Positions 7,331-16,091 of a stretch of DNA of 36,602 nucleotides are shown in pieces. The notes beneath the pieces are model-generated. The model saw only the letters and a program-made list of their open reading frames with translations, was not told the origin of the DNA and searched no databases. The translations under genes were made by a program, and so were the position numbers. The DNA comes from an uncultured Lachnospiraceae bacterium. Lineage in GTDB: Bacteria; Bacillota; Clostridia; Lachnospirales; Lachnospiraceae. The DNA is taken from positions 1-36,602 of the forward strand of contig CANQRR010000035.1 of assembly GCA_947626285.1 (NCBI GenBank). The letters run 5' to 3'. How positions within the stretch are numbered: the stretch's first letter is position 1; each line of letters opens with the position of its first letter.

Positions 7331-8470
7331 ATGCTTTACAATGAATTTCAAGGAATGAAATTGTCCGCGCTCGGCATGGGAAATATGCGTCTGCCGGTGC
7401 TGGACGGCGATACCGGAAAGATCGACGTGAAAACCACTGAGGAAATGATCGCTCAGGCCATGGACGCCGGCGTAAACTACTACGACACGGCCTACGGCTA
7501 TCACAACGGTGAGTCGGAGCGCGTCGTCGGCGCAGCTCTGAAAAAATATCCGCGGGACAGCTTTTACCTCGCGACCAAGTTTCCGGGTTACGATCTCTCC
7601 AATATGCCAAAAGTGAAAGAGATTTTTGAAGAGCAGCTTGAGAAGTGCCAGGTGGACTATTTTGATTTCTATTTGTTCCACAATGTCTGCGAAATGAACG
7701 TGGACGCGTATCTGGATCCGAAGTACGGGATCTACGAATACCTCATGGAGCAGAAAAAGAATGGGCGCATCCGGCATCTCGGCTTTTCCACGCACGGCAG
7801 CCTCGACTGTATGAAGAAGTTCCTGGATGCCTACGGTGAGAGCATGGAGTTCTGCCAGATCGAGCTGAATTATTTCGATTATAAATTCCAGAATGCGAAA
7901 GGAAAAGTGGAGCTTCTGAACAGCCGGAACATCCCGATCTGGGTGATGGAGCCGGTCCGCGGCGGTCAGCTCGCCACGCTTTCTGACGAATTTGAGGCAA
8001 AGCTCAAAGAGGCACGGCCGGATGAAAAGGTGCCCGCGTGGGCATTCCGCTTCCTGCAGACGCTTCCGGGTGTGACCATGATCCTGTCCGGCATGTCGAA
8101 CATGCAGCAGATGCAGGACAACATCGCGACCTTCGCGGAAAAGAAGCCGCTGAGCGAAAAAGAGACGGAGCTGATCCTCAACGTGGCGGACGAAGTGATC
8201 GCCCGCACCACGGTTCCCTGCACGGGTTGCCGCTACTGCGTGAGCCATTGTCCGCAGAAGCTGGATATTCCGTTCCTGCTGAAACTCTACAATGAGGCGG
8301 TTGTCGCGGGCTCCGGTGATTTTATCGCGCCCATGGGGCTTTCCACCATCGGCGAAGACAAACAGCCAGAATGTTGCGTCGCCTGCCACAGCTGTGAGAA
8401 AGTCTGTCCGCAGACGCTGCAGATTCCGGACACGCTGCACCGCTTCGCTGTGAAACTGGGCCGGGGTTAG
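7331..8470 (+). CDS. Aldo/keto reductase with C-terminal 2x[4Fe-4S] domain
   Basis: This 379-residue cytoplasmic oxidoreductase has an aldo/keto reductase barrel (1-285) with the catalytic tetrad visible: D52 and Y57 in DTAYGYHNGESE, K83 and H117. The C-terminal ferredoxin-like part has two four-cysteine sets: C297/C300/C303/C307 (CTGCRYCVSHCP) and C349/C352/C355/C359 (CVACHSCEKVCP). Such fusions are common in anaerobes and presumably link NAD(P)H to ferredoxin-type carriers; the substrate is unknown. GGGAGG supports the start. The gene is monocistronic, with a dyad in its leader that suggests regulation. Confidence 0.9.
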   Translation: MLYNEFQGMKLSALGMGNMRLPVLDGDTGKIDVKTTEEMIAQAMDAGVNYYDTAYGYHNGESERVVGAALKKYPRDSFYLATKFPGYDLSNMPKVKEIFEEQLEKCQVDYFDFYLFHNVCEMNVDAYLDPKYGIYEYLMEQKKNGRIRHLGFSTHGSLDCMKKFLDAYGESMEFCQIELNYFDYKFQNAKGKVELLNSRNIPIWVMEPVRGGQLATLSDEFEAKLKEARPDEKVPAWAFRFLQTLPGVTMILSGMSNMQQMQDNIATFAEKKPLSEKETELILNVADEVIARTTVPCTGCRYCVSHCPQKLDIPFLLKLYNEAVVAGSGDFIAPMGLSTIGEDKQPECCVACHSCEKVCPQTLQIPDTLHRFAVKLGRG

Positions 8471-8556
8471 AACAATCGTCACCGCGGTCAGTGCCGGCTG
8501 CCGGATTGGACCGTGAATCATTCCTGAGCACCAGACTATGCTGATGAGCAAAAACG

Positions 8557-8605
8557 CCGCCTCTGCTGTATCTGCACCGAAAGCAGACCCGCAGAGGCGG
8601 TTTTG
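8557..8605. terminator. Bidirectional terminator
   Basis: CCGCCTCTGC (8557-8566) pairs perfectly with GCAGAGGCGG (8591-8600). TTTT follows on the plus strand and an A-run precedes it, so it serves both the reductase gene and the convergent flavodoxin-fold gene. Confidence 0.85.
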
Positions 8606-8647
8606 CGTAATTCTTCAAAACTTTTTAAGCCCGTTTTGTGCATTTCT

Positions 8648-9286
8648 TCAAGATTTTGCTAGTAACTTGCCTTTCTCAAACGCTTTCTTGCACTCCTGCG
8701 GGAAAACTTCCTCATGGCGTTTCATCTTTGCATCCGGATCAAACATCGACCATTGCCAGTCTGTTTTACTGTAATCCTTCAGCTGAAGCGTGTTTCCGCT
8801 GACAAGCAGGTCTGTCGATCCTATATATCGGTTCAACGTCTGCTGATAATTCCGCAGAAGCCCCGTGTAAGCTGTGTCAAGCGCATTGCTGGTCATAATG
8901 AGCAAAACAGGAATCCGGCGATCATTGCAACAGGGCGATTCCAGACTGTAAGTCAGGTTTTGGAATATCAAACGCTCATAAAGAGCGCGGAATGACGCCG
9001 TCAGCTCGCCCAGATAGTTTGGCGATCCGATAATCAGCCCGTCAGCTTCCCTGATCGCGTCCAGCACCGGGGTCAGCCCATCCTGACAGATACAGTGCCC
9101 TTTATATTTTTCCTTCTTGCAGCCAAAGCAGGAAATACACCCTGTATATTTCTCCAGACGGAACAAATCAAATCTTACTACTTCCGCCCCTTCCGATTCT
9201 GCTCCTCTCGAAGCCTCCGTAATCAGAGTGTCCGTATTCCAGCCCGTTCTCGGCCCCGCATTGACCGCGATGATCTTTTTGCTCAT
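8648..9286 (-). CDS. Flavodoxin-fold NAD(P)H-dependent oxidoreductase
   Basis: This 212-residue cytoplasmic protein has the flavodoxin-like fold of NADPH-dependent FMN reductases. The FMN phosphate loop is near the N-terminus (NAGPRTGWNTDTL) and GSPNYLGELTASFRAL is the flavin-binding/dimer segment. A cysteine-rich stretch (CISCFGCKKEKYKGHCIC, around residue 50-70) resembles iron-sulfur flavoproteins, so a 4Fe-4S cluster is possible. The start at 9286 is backed by GGAGGAAACGAC before the ATG. It follows the HNH gene by 19 bases on the same strand and so is probably its operon partner. Confidence 0.8.
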   Translation of the reverse strand: MSKKIIAVNAGPRTGWNTDTLITEASRGAESEGAEVVRFDLFRLEKYTGCISCFGCKKEKYKGHCICQDGLTPVLDAIREADGLIIGSPNYLGELTASFRALYERLIFQNLTYSLESPCCNDRRIPVLLIMTSNALDTAYTGLLRNYQQTLNRYIGSTDLLVSGNTLQLKDYSKTDWQWSMFDPDAKMKRHEEVFPQECKKAFEKGKLLAKS

Positions 9287-9305
9287 GTCGTTTCCTCCTC
9301 CCAAT

Positions 9306-10484
9306 TCAGCACTTATTCCAAATCTCATACCCCTGCCTTCTCGCAGAATCATAAACCGGTCGCATATTCTTTTCCAGAATATTCACAAATTCTTCCTTGC
9401 TATTCCTGGCGCGGTACAACTCCTGATTCGCCCAGATCGAGTGCAGATTATCCTTGTAACATCTATCGTACAGACGGCGAATCCCTTCCTTTTCATGAAT
9501 CAGCCCATAGAGCATGTATTGATTTGACGCAAACCTCGCGAAAAACGGCTCCCATCTGGGAAGGCGATTGCTCTTCACTGAGTTCAGGGAAGAATCCATC
9601 GGCATCAAGTTCCATAACTCATCATTCATGACAAACGACCACGGAATAAAATGATCCACCTCATATTGATCCTTCTGAATTTCATCATCATTAAAGACAT
9701 CCCTGACCGGCTGCAGTTCCAGCACGCCCTCCCACAGCTTACGAACGTTGCCAAGCTTCCGCATCTTCTCATCCAGCGGTGCCAGCTTATAAACCAGTCC
9801 TGGCACTTCCGGATTGTTCGTCTGCAACCACTTGATCTTCTCATACTGAATCCAGCCGAGAATCGACACCGTATTATCCTGTATCATCTCAATCCACGCA
9901 CGGCTGAAATGAACTTCCTTGCGCAGGTTGCTGCTCTCTCCCAACGTATAGGGCAGCAATACGTGATTCCTGTTGATCCGTTCGATATATGCGACCATAC
10001 GCCGGGTACTGTCCCAATCCGGCGTTTCAGTCGCCCCACTGAAAAATCCTGCCAACGCCCTGTAAGGCACCATATGAGTCAGCTGAACTTTTTCGCTCCT
10101 TATCTTGTCGTCATATTTGGCAATCGCGTTCTTGATTTCAACCTTCGATGCATTGCTGGACAAACCGCTCAGATCATGTAGCTTGCAGACAGCTCTCTCC
10201 AGTCCGTCACGCACAGCCCCATCGCTCATGATACCGCTCAAATGTACATGAAATTCCACAACGGAATACCAGGCGTTCGCAATCATTTCATTGATGATCT
10301 CCCCAAACGTCGTGTCTGTGACATCTGCGGATATCAGATTCACGATCGCCTCCAGCCAGTAAAATTTGTAGCAAAAAGAAGGATCCTTCATCATCTGCGT
10401 AAAGCCCCGGATATCCAGCGTGTTATAATATTTTCCGTCAATATTCAGATCGTATCCGCTTTTCGGAGGATTAAATTCAGCCAT
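9306..10484 (-). CDS. HNH endonuclease domain protein
   Basis: The 392-residue protein has a C-terminal HNH nuclease motif: DHFIPWSF (D277, H278), WNLMP (N292) and SLNSVKSNRLP (N301, N306), the arrangement seen in active HNH enzymes. The first 230 residues (for instance DPSFCYKFYWLEAIVNLI) are a helical region of unknown function that I recall in other stand-alone HNH proteins. The start at 10484 has GGGAG upstream and lies inside the methyltransferase gene, giving a 40-bp overlap and likely translational coupling. Together with the methyltransferase and the neighbouring AbiH this suggests a role in phage or DNA restriction. The target is not known. Confidence 0.75.
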   Translation of the reverse strand: MAEFNPPKSGYDLNIDGKYYNTLDIRGFTQMMKDPSFCYKFYWLEAIVNLISADVTDTTFGEIINEMIANAWYSVVEFHVHLSGIMSDGAVRDGLERAVCKLHDLSGLSSNASKVEIKNAIAKYDDKIRSEKVQLTHMVPYRALAGFFSGATETPDWDSTRRMVAYIERINRNHVLLPYTLGESSNLRKEVHFSRAWIEMIQDNTVSILGWIQYEKIKWLQTNNPEVPGLVYKLAPLDEKMRKLGNVRKLWEGVLELQPVRDVFNDDEIQKDQYEVDHFIPWSFVMNDELWNLMPMDSSLNSVKSNRLPRWEPFFARFASNQYMLYGLIHEKEGIRRLYDRCYKDNLHSIWANQELYRARNSKEEFVNILEKNMRPVYDSARRQGYEIWNKC

Positions 10485-11044
10485 TTCTCGTCTCCCCTTC
10501 CCGGACGGGCATCCCCGGTAATCCAGCACTCCTCCTGCTCGATCCCCGAAATATCTTTTGCAAATTCCCGGAAAGTTTCCTGTGTAAAATTCGTAAAATA
10601 TCTCCCGTTCCGTTCACCCTCAAAGGTTCCGTATTTAAAGGATGTATAAATAATTCCGAAAGATTTCAGTGCATCTCTCATTCGGCACATTACGTCGCGC
10701 AATTCCATTTTCGGCAAATGCAAGATGGACGAGCACGCCCAGATTCCATCATAAACTTCGACAGAATCCAACTCCTGAAACATCATTTGTTTCACGTTAA
10801 TCCCGGTATACTGACTTGCAATCCGGCACAATTCAGATGAGCCGTCAGTTGCGTCTACCGAAAATCTCGCATCCAGAAAACACTTTGTATCGCGCCCGGA
10901 ACCACAGCCGAAATCCAAAATATGCGCGCCCGGTTTCAGCTTGTCCAGAAAGCGATGCTGGGTCTGTGTCATATCTGCCGAAATGGTCCCAGCGGAAAAT
11001 GTCACCGCATTTTGATTATAATAATTCAGCGTATTATCTTTCAT
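10445..11044 (-). CDS. Class I SAM-dependent methyltransferase
   Basis: The 199-residue cytoplasmic protein has the Rossmann-type SAM-binding motif ILDFGCGSGRDTKCF (about residues 42-56), a second motif with VDATDGS and a third region with DGIWACSSILHLP. It lacks the NPPY/DPPY motif of amino DNA methyltransferases and the PCQ motif of cytosine ones. It therefore probably modifies a small molecule, nucleotide or protein rather than DNA in the usual way. Its 3' end overlaps the HNH gene by 40 bp. There is no strong RBS at the ATG. A possible extended -10 (TGGTATTAT) lies about 80 bases upstream. Confidence 0.8.
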   Translation of the reverse strand: MKDNTLNYYNQNAVTFSAGTISADMTQTQHRFLDKLKPGAHILDFGCGSGRDTKCFLDARFSVDATDGSSELCRIASQYTGINVKQMMFQELDSVEVYDGIWACSSILHLPKMELRDVMCRMRDALKSFGIIYTSFKYGTFEGERNGRYFTNFTQETFREFAKDISGIEQEECWITGDARPGRGDEKWLNLILRKADTI

Positions 11045-11262
11045 GATTATGCAACGTATTTACTCAAAATTAGCCTCTAATTATATATCTCTAGTTCCGT
11101 GGATTCGTTTTAAAAAATAATACCATATCACCAATTAGATATCTATACTAACACGCCAAAATCTCCACTTCTATTATTCATAGTTTTTCCATATGAACAG
11201 TTTACTCTTTTATAAGTACACAATTCTCTTAAATATTCATAAGCCAATTCCTTTTCCCAAAA

Positions 11263-12291
11263 TCAGACTATTTCCACCAACCCAATCTTTCCACTTTGTA
11301 TTCTGTCCGTTGCCTCCTTTTTTCCAAATACATCAATCAAATTGACTACTTTTTGAGCGTAGTCTTCTGCGCTACAGTAGTATACTATAATCTTGGTAGA
11401 TAACTCTGAAATTTCCCTTATCATATCTCCGTCCGTTCTGCTCATTGACAGTCCAAAAAAGTGGGCAATTACATCTACTGACTCGTTTTCATCAAAAATA
11501 GTATCAATATTCGGTTTGAATCTATCTTTATCTAAATTTCCTGTCAGCTTCTGTATTCTTTGAAAGTATTTCTTAAAGTAAATACTGTCCAAATTATCCT
11601 CTTCATCGTCTTCAAATCCTAAGACCATGTTATTGGGTATGCTTCTGAGTCGTCCATGAATAAAAAGTACATTTTCATCCTTTATTCCATAATGTTTATA
11701 TGTATCAGTATAGTTAAAATTGATAACATAATCCCATCGAATGTGCTCTATCTGCGATGATGTCTTTGTTATCGGCTTATTAGTTGTCAGCAATAAGTAG
11801 TCTTCGAGTAATTTTATTAAATCATATAATTCTTCTCTTATATTTTTAATAATTAAATCCTTCTTTATTACGTAATACAGATGGGCGTATTCCGAATCCA
11901 GAAAAGCATTCGATTCTTCAATATTAACAGTGAATAATTTTGATGCATTTGATAGAATAGCCAATTCTCCACTCGATAATCCATAAACAACAACATCATT
12001 TTCCCCGTCCCAATCAGCAATATTTATAGCCTTGAAAATTACAGAAACAAGTCTTTTTATCTCCTGTTCACAATCTATCCAAGTATCATTTTCCTCTGCA
12101 ACTTTTTGAAAATATCTAACAAACATATTCTTTTGTGCAATATTGATTAAATCAAAATATTGAGATTTAGCACGTTCATCAATTTTATTCTCGCCTAAGT
12201 CTCTTGTATATTTAACGAATTCAATGTATTTCGTAGGCAGTTCATGATAAATATCAAACCCATTCCCAATTACCAAAATATTTTTATCCAT
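11263..12291 (-). CDS. abiH: AbiH-family abortive infection protein
   Basis: The 342-residue protein matches AbiH, a single-gene phage defence family first found in lactococci. The signatures are VIGNGFDIYHELPTKY at residues 7-22, the central NFNYTDTY at 191-198, FIHGRL at 210-215 and a C-terminal HFFGLSMSRTDGDMI at 277-291. Family members are thought to stop growth of infected cells; the mechanism is not settled. AAGGAG lies eight bases before the ATG, and a palindrome (ACACCAAGGTGT, 12325-12336) lies in its promoter region. It is clearly more AT-rich than the genes around it, which supports horizontal acquisition. Confidence 0.88.
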   Translation of the reverse strand: MDKNILVIGNGFDIYHELPTKYIEFVKYTRDLGENKIDERAKSQYFDLINIAQKNMFVRYFQKVAEENDTWIDCEQEIKRLVSVIFKAINIADWDGENDVVVYGLSSGELAILSNASKLFTVNIEESNAFLDSEYAHLYYVIKKDLIIKNIREELYDLIKLLEDYLLLTTNKPITKTSSQIEHIRWDYVINFNYTDTYKHYGIKDENVLFIHGRLRSIPNNMVLGFEDDEEDNLDSIYFKKYFQRIQKLTGNLDKDRFKPNIDTIFDENESVDVIAHFFGLSMSRTDGDMIREISELSTKIIVYYCSAEDYAQKVVNLIDVFGKKEATDRIQSGKIGLVEIV

Positions 12292-12448
12292 AAAGCAGAC
12301 TCCTTCCAGATTATTCTATTTGATACACCAAGGTGTTACATTATTCCACATAATTTGATCAAAAAGGAAAATTTGGGCAATCACCTAAGCATAAAAATAA
12401 CATTGGCAAAGCTGTTCTATACCAACTCAATGAAAGAATCTTTACAGT

Positions 12449-13249
12449 TCAATTGTGTCCCCAAGACAATGGAGTAACTCCCGTGATCACCCGGATCTCT
12501 TCTTCTATATTTTTCAAAAACTCTTCATTGTCCCCGTGATATTTTAGTTCCGGTTCAGCCTCTTTTTTCTTTTTGATCTGCTCCTGTAAATAGGATGTGT
12601 TGATTACATAAGAGGGCAACACCAGACTGTCATCCAGACCCAATTTACGAAATTGCCCCGGCATATCTTCCATTTTAAGATCCAGAGCCTCCTTTATCAA
12701 GCCTTTCATTTTCTCATTCTCTCTTCGTTCCGCGTCTTCATAAAGCGAAATCAACACTGCTTTATAAGGCGCCTGAAAAGCCGACATACAGTACAAAACC
12801 TTAGATGTAAAATCCATCGCTGGAAGTTCCGCATAGTATCTGTCCACACCCGAAAGAAGCATACACGCGGCAAAATACTCTGCCTTTCTCTCTTCAACTA
12901 TATTATCATTCTCAATGAAATAATCAGAGTATATTTCGTCAAATATGAGATGATAGATTTCATGCCATGCAACAAAATACTGATTCGCGCGTGGAATCGC
13001 CGTATTGATCACCGGTACTATTTTTCCATCTTTCACATATATAGCGCCACTCCAGTATTTATCCTCTATCGGCATCTGTATCAGTCCAAAGCCCCCAAGG
13101 AGCAAAAGTGCAAGCTGCGGCATCGATGCAACTTTCACGATAGAAGGATTCGTCTGTATCCTCAATGCCTGCGCACTCACCTCTTTGTCAATCTCTTTAT
13201 TTTTCTGAATGACAAGGTCAATATTGGACGCAGTTATTATCTCGCTCAT
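12449..13249 (-). CDS. ImmA/IrrE-family metallo-endopeptidase
   Basis: The 266-residue protein carries the zinc-protease motif WHEIYHLIFDE (HExxH at about residue 97), with a downstream glutamate in the segment ERKAEYFAACMLL. Related proteases (ImmA of ICEBs1, IrrE) cut or inactivate a partner XRE repressor, often in mobile elements and toxin-antitoxin modules. GGAGTTCT precedes the ATG. It lies 15 bases after the XRE gene on the same strand, so the two form an operon. The inducing signal is unknown. Confidence 0.85.
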   Translation of the reverse strand: MSEIITASNIDLVIQKNKEIDKEVSAQALRIQTNPSIVKVASMPQLALLLLGGFGLIQMPIEDKYWSGAIYVKDGKIVPVINTAIPRANQYFVAWHEIYHLIFDEIYSDYFIENDNIVEERKAEYFAACMLLSGVDRYYAELPAMDFTSKVLYCMSAFQAPYKAVLISLYEDAERRENEKMKGLIKEALDLKMEDMPGQFRKLGLDDSLVLPSYVINTSYLQEQIKKKKEAEPELKYHGDNEEFLKNIEEEIRVITGVTPLSWGHN

Positions 13250-13264
13250 AGAACTCCTTCCTGT

Positions 13265-13630
13265 TTAATAGTATACTGTACATAAATCAACAATATCCAG
13301 TAACAGGGCGTACTGTTTTCTCGCATTATCATTCATTTCATGATCCTTAGGTGCATTTTGGGAATATACTACCGTCGTCGACCTGCACTGTTGGGCAGAA
13401 TAAAACATCAGCTCATCAACCGACATGCGCAGCATTTTTAAGATCTTCTGCATATGACGATCAAATGTAGTCTTGCTATCTATACTTCCGCTCAAAAGCC
13501 TGTCAAGCGTTGGACGTGATATTTCTGCTCTTTTAGCAAAAGAAACTTTAGTATAGCCCTTATCACGTATGCATTCTTTTAATTTCGAAGCCACTTGGCT
13601 TCTCTGTTCAAACAGTGCATCAAACGTCAT
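13265..13630 (-). CDS. XRE-family helix-turn-helix regulator
   Basis: The 121-residue protein has an HTH near the N-terminus (about 15-70: YTKVSFAKRAEISRPTLDRLLSG), followed by a region with a possible protease-sensitive tail. I start at 13630, where AAGGAGG lies eight bases upstream; an upstream ATG at 13669 has no RBS. A consensus promoter and TGTAAA/TTTACA repeats lie directly in front of it, suggesting self-regulation. With the protease gene it forms an ImmR/ImmA-like two-gene switch. No excised phage or integrase lies beside it, so it is probably a remnant or a stand-alone toxin-antitoxin-like module. Confidence 0.82.
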   Translation of the reverse strand: MTFDALFEQRSQVASKLKECIRDKGYTKVSFAKRAEISRPTLDRLLSGSIDSKTTFDRHMQKILKMLRMSVDELMFYSAQQCRSTTVVYSQNAPKDHEMNDNARKQYALLLDIVDLCTVYY

Positions 13631-13660
13631 CCGGATGACCTCCTTCTTCTCTTCATTATT

Positions 13661-13714
13661 ATTATACACAAGAAAAAAGAAAGAATCAATTGATTTGTAA
13701 ATTATTTTTTTACA
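13661..13714 (-). promoter_or_regulatory. Promoter and likely operator of the XRE gene
   Basis: On the minus strand TTGATT (13689-13684) and TATAAT (13666-13661) are 17 bp apart. Immediately upstream TGTAAA (13696-13701) and TTTACA (13709-13714) form a palindrome, and a further TTTACAT copy follows, which suits binding by the XRE protein. Confidence 0.7.
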
Positions 13715-13730
13715 TTTTTACATTGCAAAC

Positions 13731-13766
13731 AAAAACACTGTTCCGGAATTTCTCCCAGAACAGTGT
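13731..13766 (-). terminator. Terminator of lysS
   Basis: Read on the minus strand, ACACTGTTC (13766-13758) pairs with GAACAGTGT (13743-13735, next to a partly paired loop) and is followed by a run of T (13735-13731). It lies 40 bases after the lysS stop. Confidence 0.8.
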
Positions 13767-13808
13767 GCTTCATTTTCTATATCACTTCAACTTCAGGAAA
13801 TCTTAATC

Positions 13809-15299
13809 CTAATCCAGCTGGCGCATCGTCGGGAACAGCAGTACATCGCGGATCGCAGCCGAGTCTGTCAACAGCATTACCATGCGGTCGATGCCGAAGC
13901 CAATCCCGCCGGTCGGCGGCATGCCGATTTCCAGCGCATTCAGGAAGTCCTCGTCGGTCGTGTTGGCCTCCTCGTCTCCCTGCGCCAGCAGCGCCTCCTG
14001 CGCCTTGAAGCGCTCGCGCTGATCGATCGGGTCGTTCAGCTCGGAGTAGGCGTTCGCCATCTCCCAGCCGTTCATGAAGAACTCGAATCGCTCCACGTAT
14101 TCGGGGTTGTCCGGCTTCTTCTTCGTCAACGGCGAAATCTCGATTGGGTGGTCCATCACGAACGTCGGCTGTAGCAGATGCTCCTCTACGAACTCCTCGA
14201 AGAAGAGGTTGAGGATGTCGCCCTTCTTGTGACGCTTTTCATAGGCGATGTTGTGCTCCTTCGCCGCGGCCTGCGCCTCCTCCAGCGTGTGGATCTGCGC
14301 AAAGTCGACGCCCGAATACTTCTTCACGGCGTCCACCATCGTGATGCGCTCGAACGGCTTCCCAAGGTCCATCTCGATGCCGTTGTATGTGATCTTCATC
14401 GTGCCAAGCACCTCCTGCGCCACATGGCGGTACAGGTTCTCGGTCAGATCCATCATTCCATTGTAATCCGTGTATGCCTGGTAAAGCTCCATCAGCGTAA
14501 ACTCCGGGTTGTGCCGGGTGTCCAGGCCCTCGTTGCGGAACACGCGACCGATCTCGTACACGCGCTCCATGCCGCCCACGATCAGTCTCTTCAGATACAG
14601 CTCAAGAGAAATACGCAGCTTCAGGTCCTCGTTCAGCGCGTTGAAATGCGTCTCAAACGGACGCGCCGCCGCACCGCCCGCGTTCGCCACCAGCATCGGC
14701 GTCTCGACTTCCATGAAGCCCTGGCCGTCCAGGTACTTGCGGATGCTGCTGATGATCCGGGAACGCTTGATGAAGGTGTCCTTTACTTCCGGGTTCATGA
14801 TCAGATCCACATATCTCTGACGGTAGCGCAGATCCGTGTTCGTCAGCCCGTGGAACTTCTCCGGCAGCACCTGCAGGCTCTTCGAAAGCAGCGTCACTTC
14901 CGACGCGTGAATGGAAATCTCCCCGGTCTTCGTCTTGAAGACCTCGCCCTTGACGCCGACAAGGTCGCCGATGTCCATCTTCTTAAACGCCTTGTACGGC
15001 TCCTCGCCGACGCTGTCGCGCGCCACGTAACACTGAATGTTGCCTTTCAAGTCCTGCACGTTGCAGAAGGAAGCCTTGCCCATCACGCGTTTGGACATCA
15101 TGCGGCCCGCGATCGATACGCTCTTGCCCTCGTACGCCTCAAATTCGTTTTTCACGTCCGTGCTGTGATTCGTCACGTCGTATTTCGTAATCACAAACGG
15201 ATCCGCGCCGTTCGCCTGAAGCTCGGAAAGCTTCTCCCGGCGCACCTTCAAAAGCTGATTGATATCCTGTTCCTGAACCTGCTGCTTCTGCTCTGCCAC
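13809..15299 (-). CDS. lysS: Lysine--tRNA ligase (class II)
   Basis: The 496-residue cytoplasmic enzyme charges tRNA-Lys with lysine using ATP. It has an N-terminal OB-fold anticodon-binding domain (about 55-150) and a class II catalytic core with motif 2 ([20 protein letters not shown]) and motif 3 ([13 protein letters not shown]) near the C-terminus. Its length is normal. The start is a GTG at 15299, with GGAGAG upstream; a longer frame to 15359 has no RBS. It lies 77 bases after greA and is probably cotranscribed with it. Confidence 0.96.
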   Translation of the reverse strand: MAEQKQQVQEQDINQLLKVRREKLSELQANGADPFVITKYDVTNHSTDVKNEFEAYEGKSVSIAGRMMSKRVMGKASFCNVQDLKGNIQCYVARDSVGEEPYKAFKKMDIGDLVGVKGEVFKTKTGEISIHASEVTLLSKSLQVLPEKFHGLTNTDLRYRQRYVDLIMNPEVKDTFIKRSRIISSIRKYLDGQGFMEVETPMLVANAGGAAARPFETHFNALNEDLKLRISLELYLKRLIVGGMERVYEIGRVFRNEGLDTRHNPEFTLMELYQAYTDYNGMMDLTENLYRHVAQEVLGTMKITYNGIEMDLGKPFERITMVDAVKKYSGVDFAQIHTLEEAQAAAKEHNIAYEKRHKKGDILNLFFEEFVEEHLLQPTFVMDHPIEISPLTKKKPDNPEYVERFEFFMNGWEMANAYSELNDPIDQRERFKAQEALLAQGDEEANTTDEDFLNALEIGMPPTGGIGFGIDRMVMLLTDSAAIRDVLLFPTMRQLD

Positions 15300-15376
15300 G
15301 TTTTCTCTCCTTTTCTTCCTGCCGCTCTCATGCGGCTCTCCTGTTTCGATCCAACTCAACCGTCCACACGGTTCTC

Positions 15377-15859
15377 TCAGATCGACCGCTGGATCTCCAG
15401 CACCTTATATTCCATTGAACCGGCCTGCGTCTCCACCGACACCTCGTCGCCGACACTGTGACCGATCAGCGCCTTGCCGACCGGGGATTCATTCGAAATC
15501 TTTCCTTCAAGGCTGTTCGCCTCGGAAGAGCCGACGATCATGAATTCAATCTCTTCTTCGAACTCCTCGTCATACACCTTGACCGTGCAGCCAACATTGA
15601 TCTTTCCTACGTCCACCTCATCCTCGACGACGACTTCCGCGTTCTTGAGGATCTTCTCGATTTCCTCGATGCGCGCCTCGATGTCGCGTTGCTCGTCCTT
15701 CGCCGCGTCATACTCCGCGTTCTCGGAGAGGTCGCCCTGCTCTCTTGCCTCTTTGATCTTGTCCGCCACCTGCTTGCGCCTGTTTACTTTCAGGTCGTGC
15801 AGCTCATCCTCCAGTTTCTTCAGTCCTGTGTAGGTCAACAGCCTCTTTTTTTCTTCCAT
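15377..15859 (-). CDS. greA: Transcription elongation factor GreA
   Basis: The 160-residue protein rescues backtracked RNA polymerase by stimulating transcript cleavage through the secondary channel. The N-terminal antiparallel coiled coil (1-78) carries the acidic tip ([15 protein letters not shown], residues 43-57), and the C-terminal FKBP-like domain ends with [20 protein letters not shown]. The length is standard. The RBS is weak (AAGGG about 12 bases upstream). It has its own consensus promoter and a leader of about 120 nt. Confidence 0.96.
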   Translation of the reverse strand: MEEKKRLLTYTGLKKLEDELHDLKVNRRKQVADKIKEAREQGDLSENAEYDAAKDEQRDIEARIEEIEKILKNAEVVVEDEVDVGKINVGCTVKVYDEEFEEEIEFMIVGSSEANSLEGKISNESPVGKALIGHSVGDEVSVETQAGSMEYKVLEIQRSI

Positions 15860-15988
15860 TACAAATCAACACCCTTCTTACATTATTGCATTGTACTGCT
15901 TTGTATTTCCGGCAGCCCTCCCCCGCCGGCTGATGTCCGTCTTGTGTATGTCCTGCGTCTTCCTTTGTCCGTCCTCAGTAATCACGTA

Positions 15989-16017
15989 ATTATAGCCGAT
16001 TCGATATCTTTTGTCAA
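15989..16017 (-). promoter_or_regulatory. Consensus promoter of greA-lysS
   Basis: On the minus strand a perfect TTGACA (16017-16012) and perfect TATAAT (15994-15989) are 17 bp apart. The leader of about 120 nt repeats GGAC/GGACA motifs and has a GC-rich hairpin (GCCGGC...GCCGG). Nothing more specific is visible in the 232-bp gap. Confidence 0.88.
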
Positions 16018-16091
16018 GAAAAACGAATTCCCGAAAAATGTCCGGGCAATTCCCTCACATATCCAGAAATTGTCCGCTCAATTTTCCGTTT

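Noticed and set aside
7232-8551. Minus-strand frame of 439 codons
   Set aside because: It is antisense to the aldo/keto reductase with complete catalytic and cluster motifs.
10445-11044. DNA methyltransferase of a normal restriction-modification system
   Set aside because: The protein lacks the catalytic motifs of N6/N4-adenine/cytosine and C5-cytosine methyltransferases; only the general SAM motif is present.
14178-15461. Plus-strand frame of 427 codons
   Set aside because: It is a shadow of lysS: no RBS, low-complexity Arg/Leu/Val/His content, and the opposite strand is a clear housekeeping gene.
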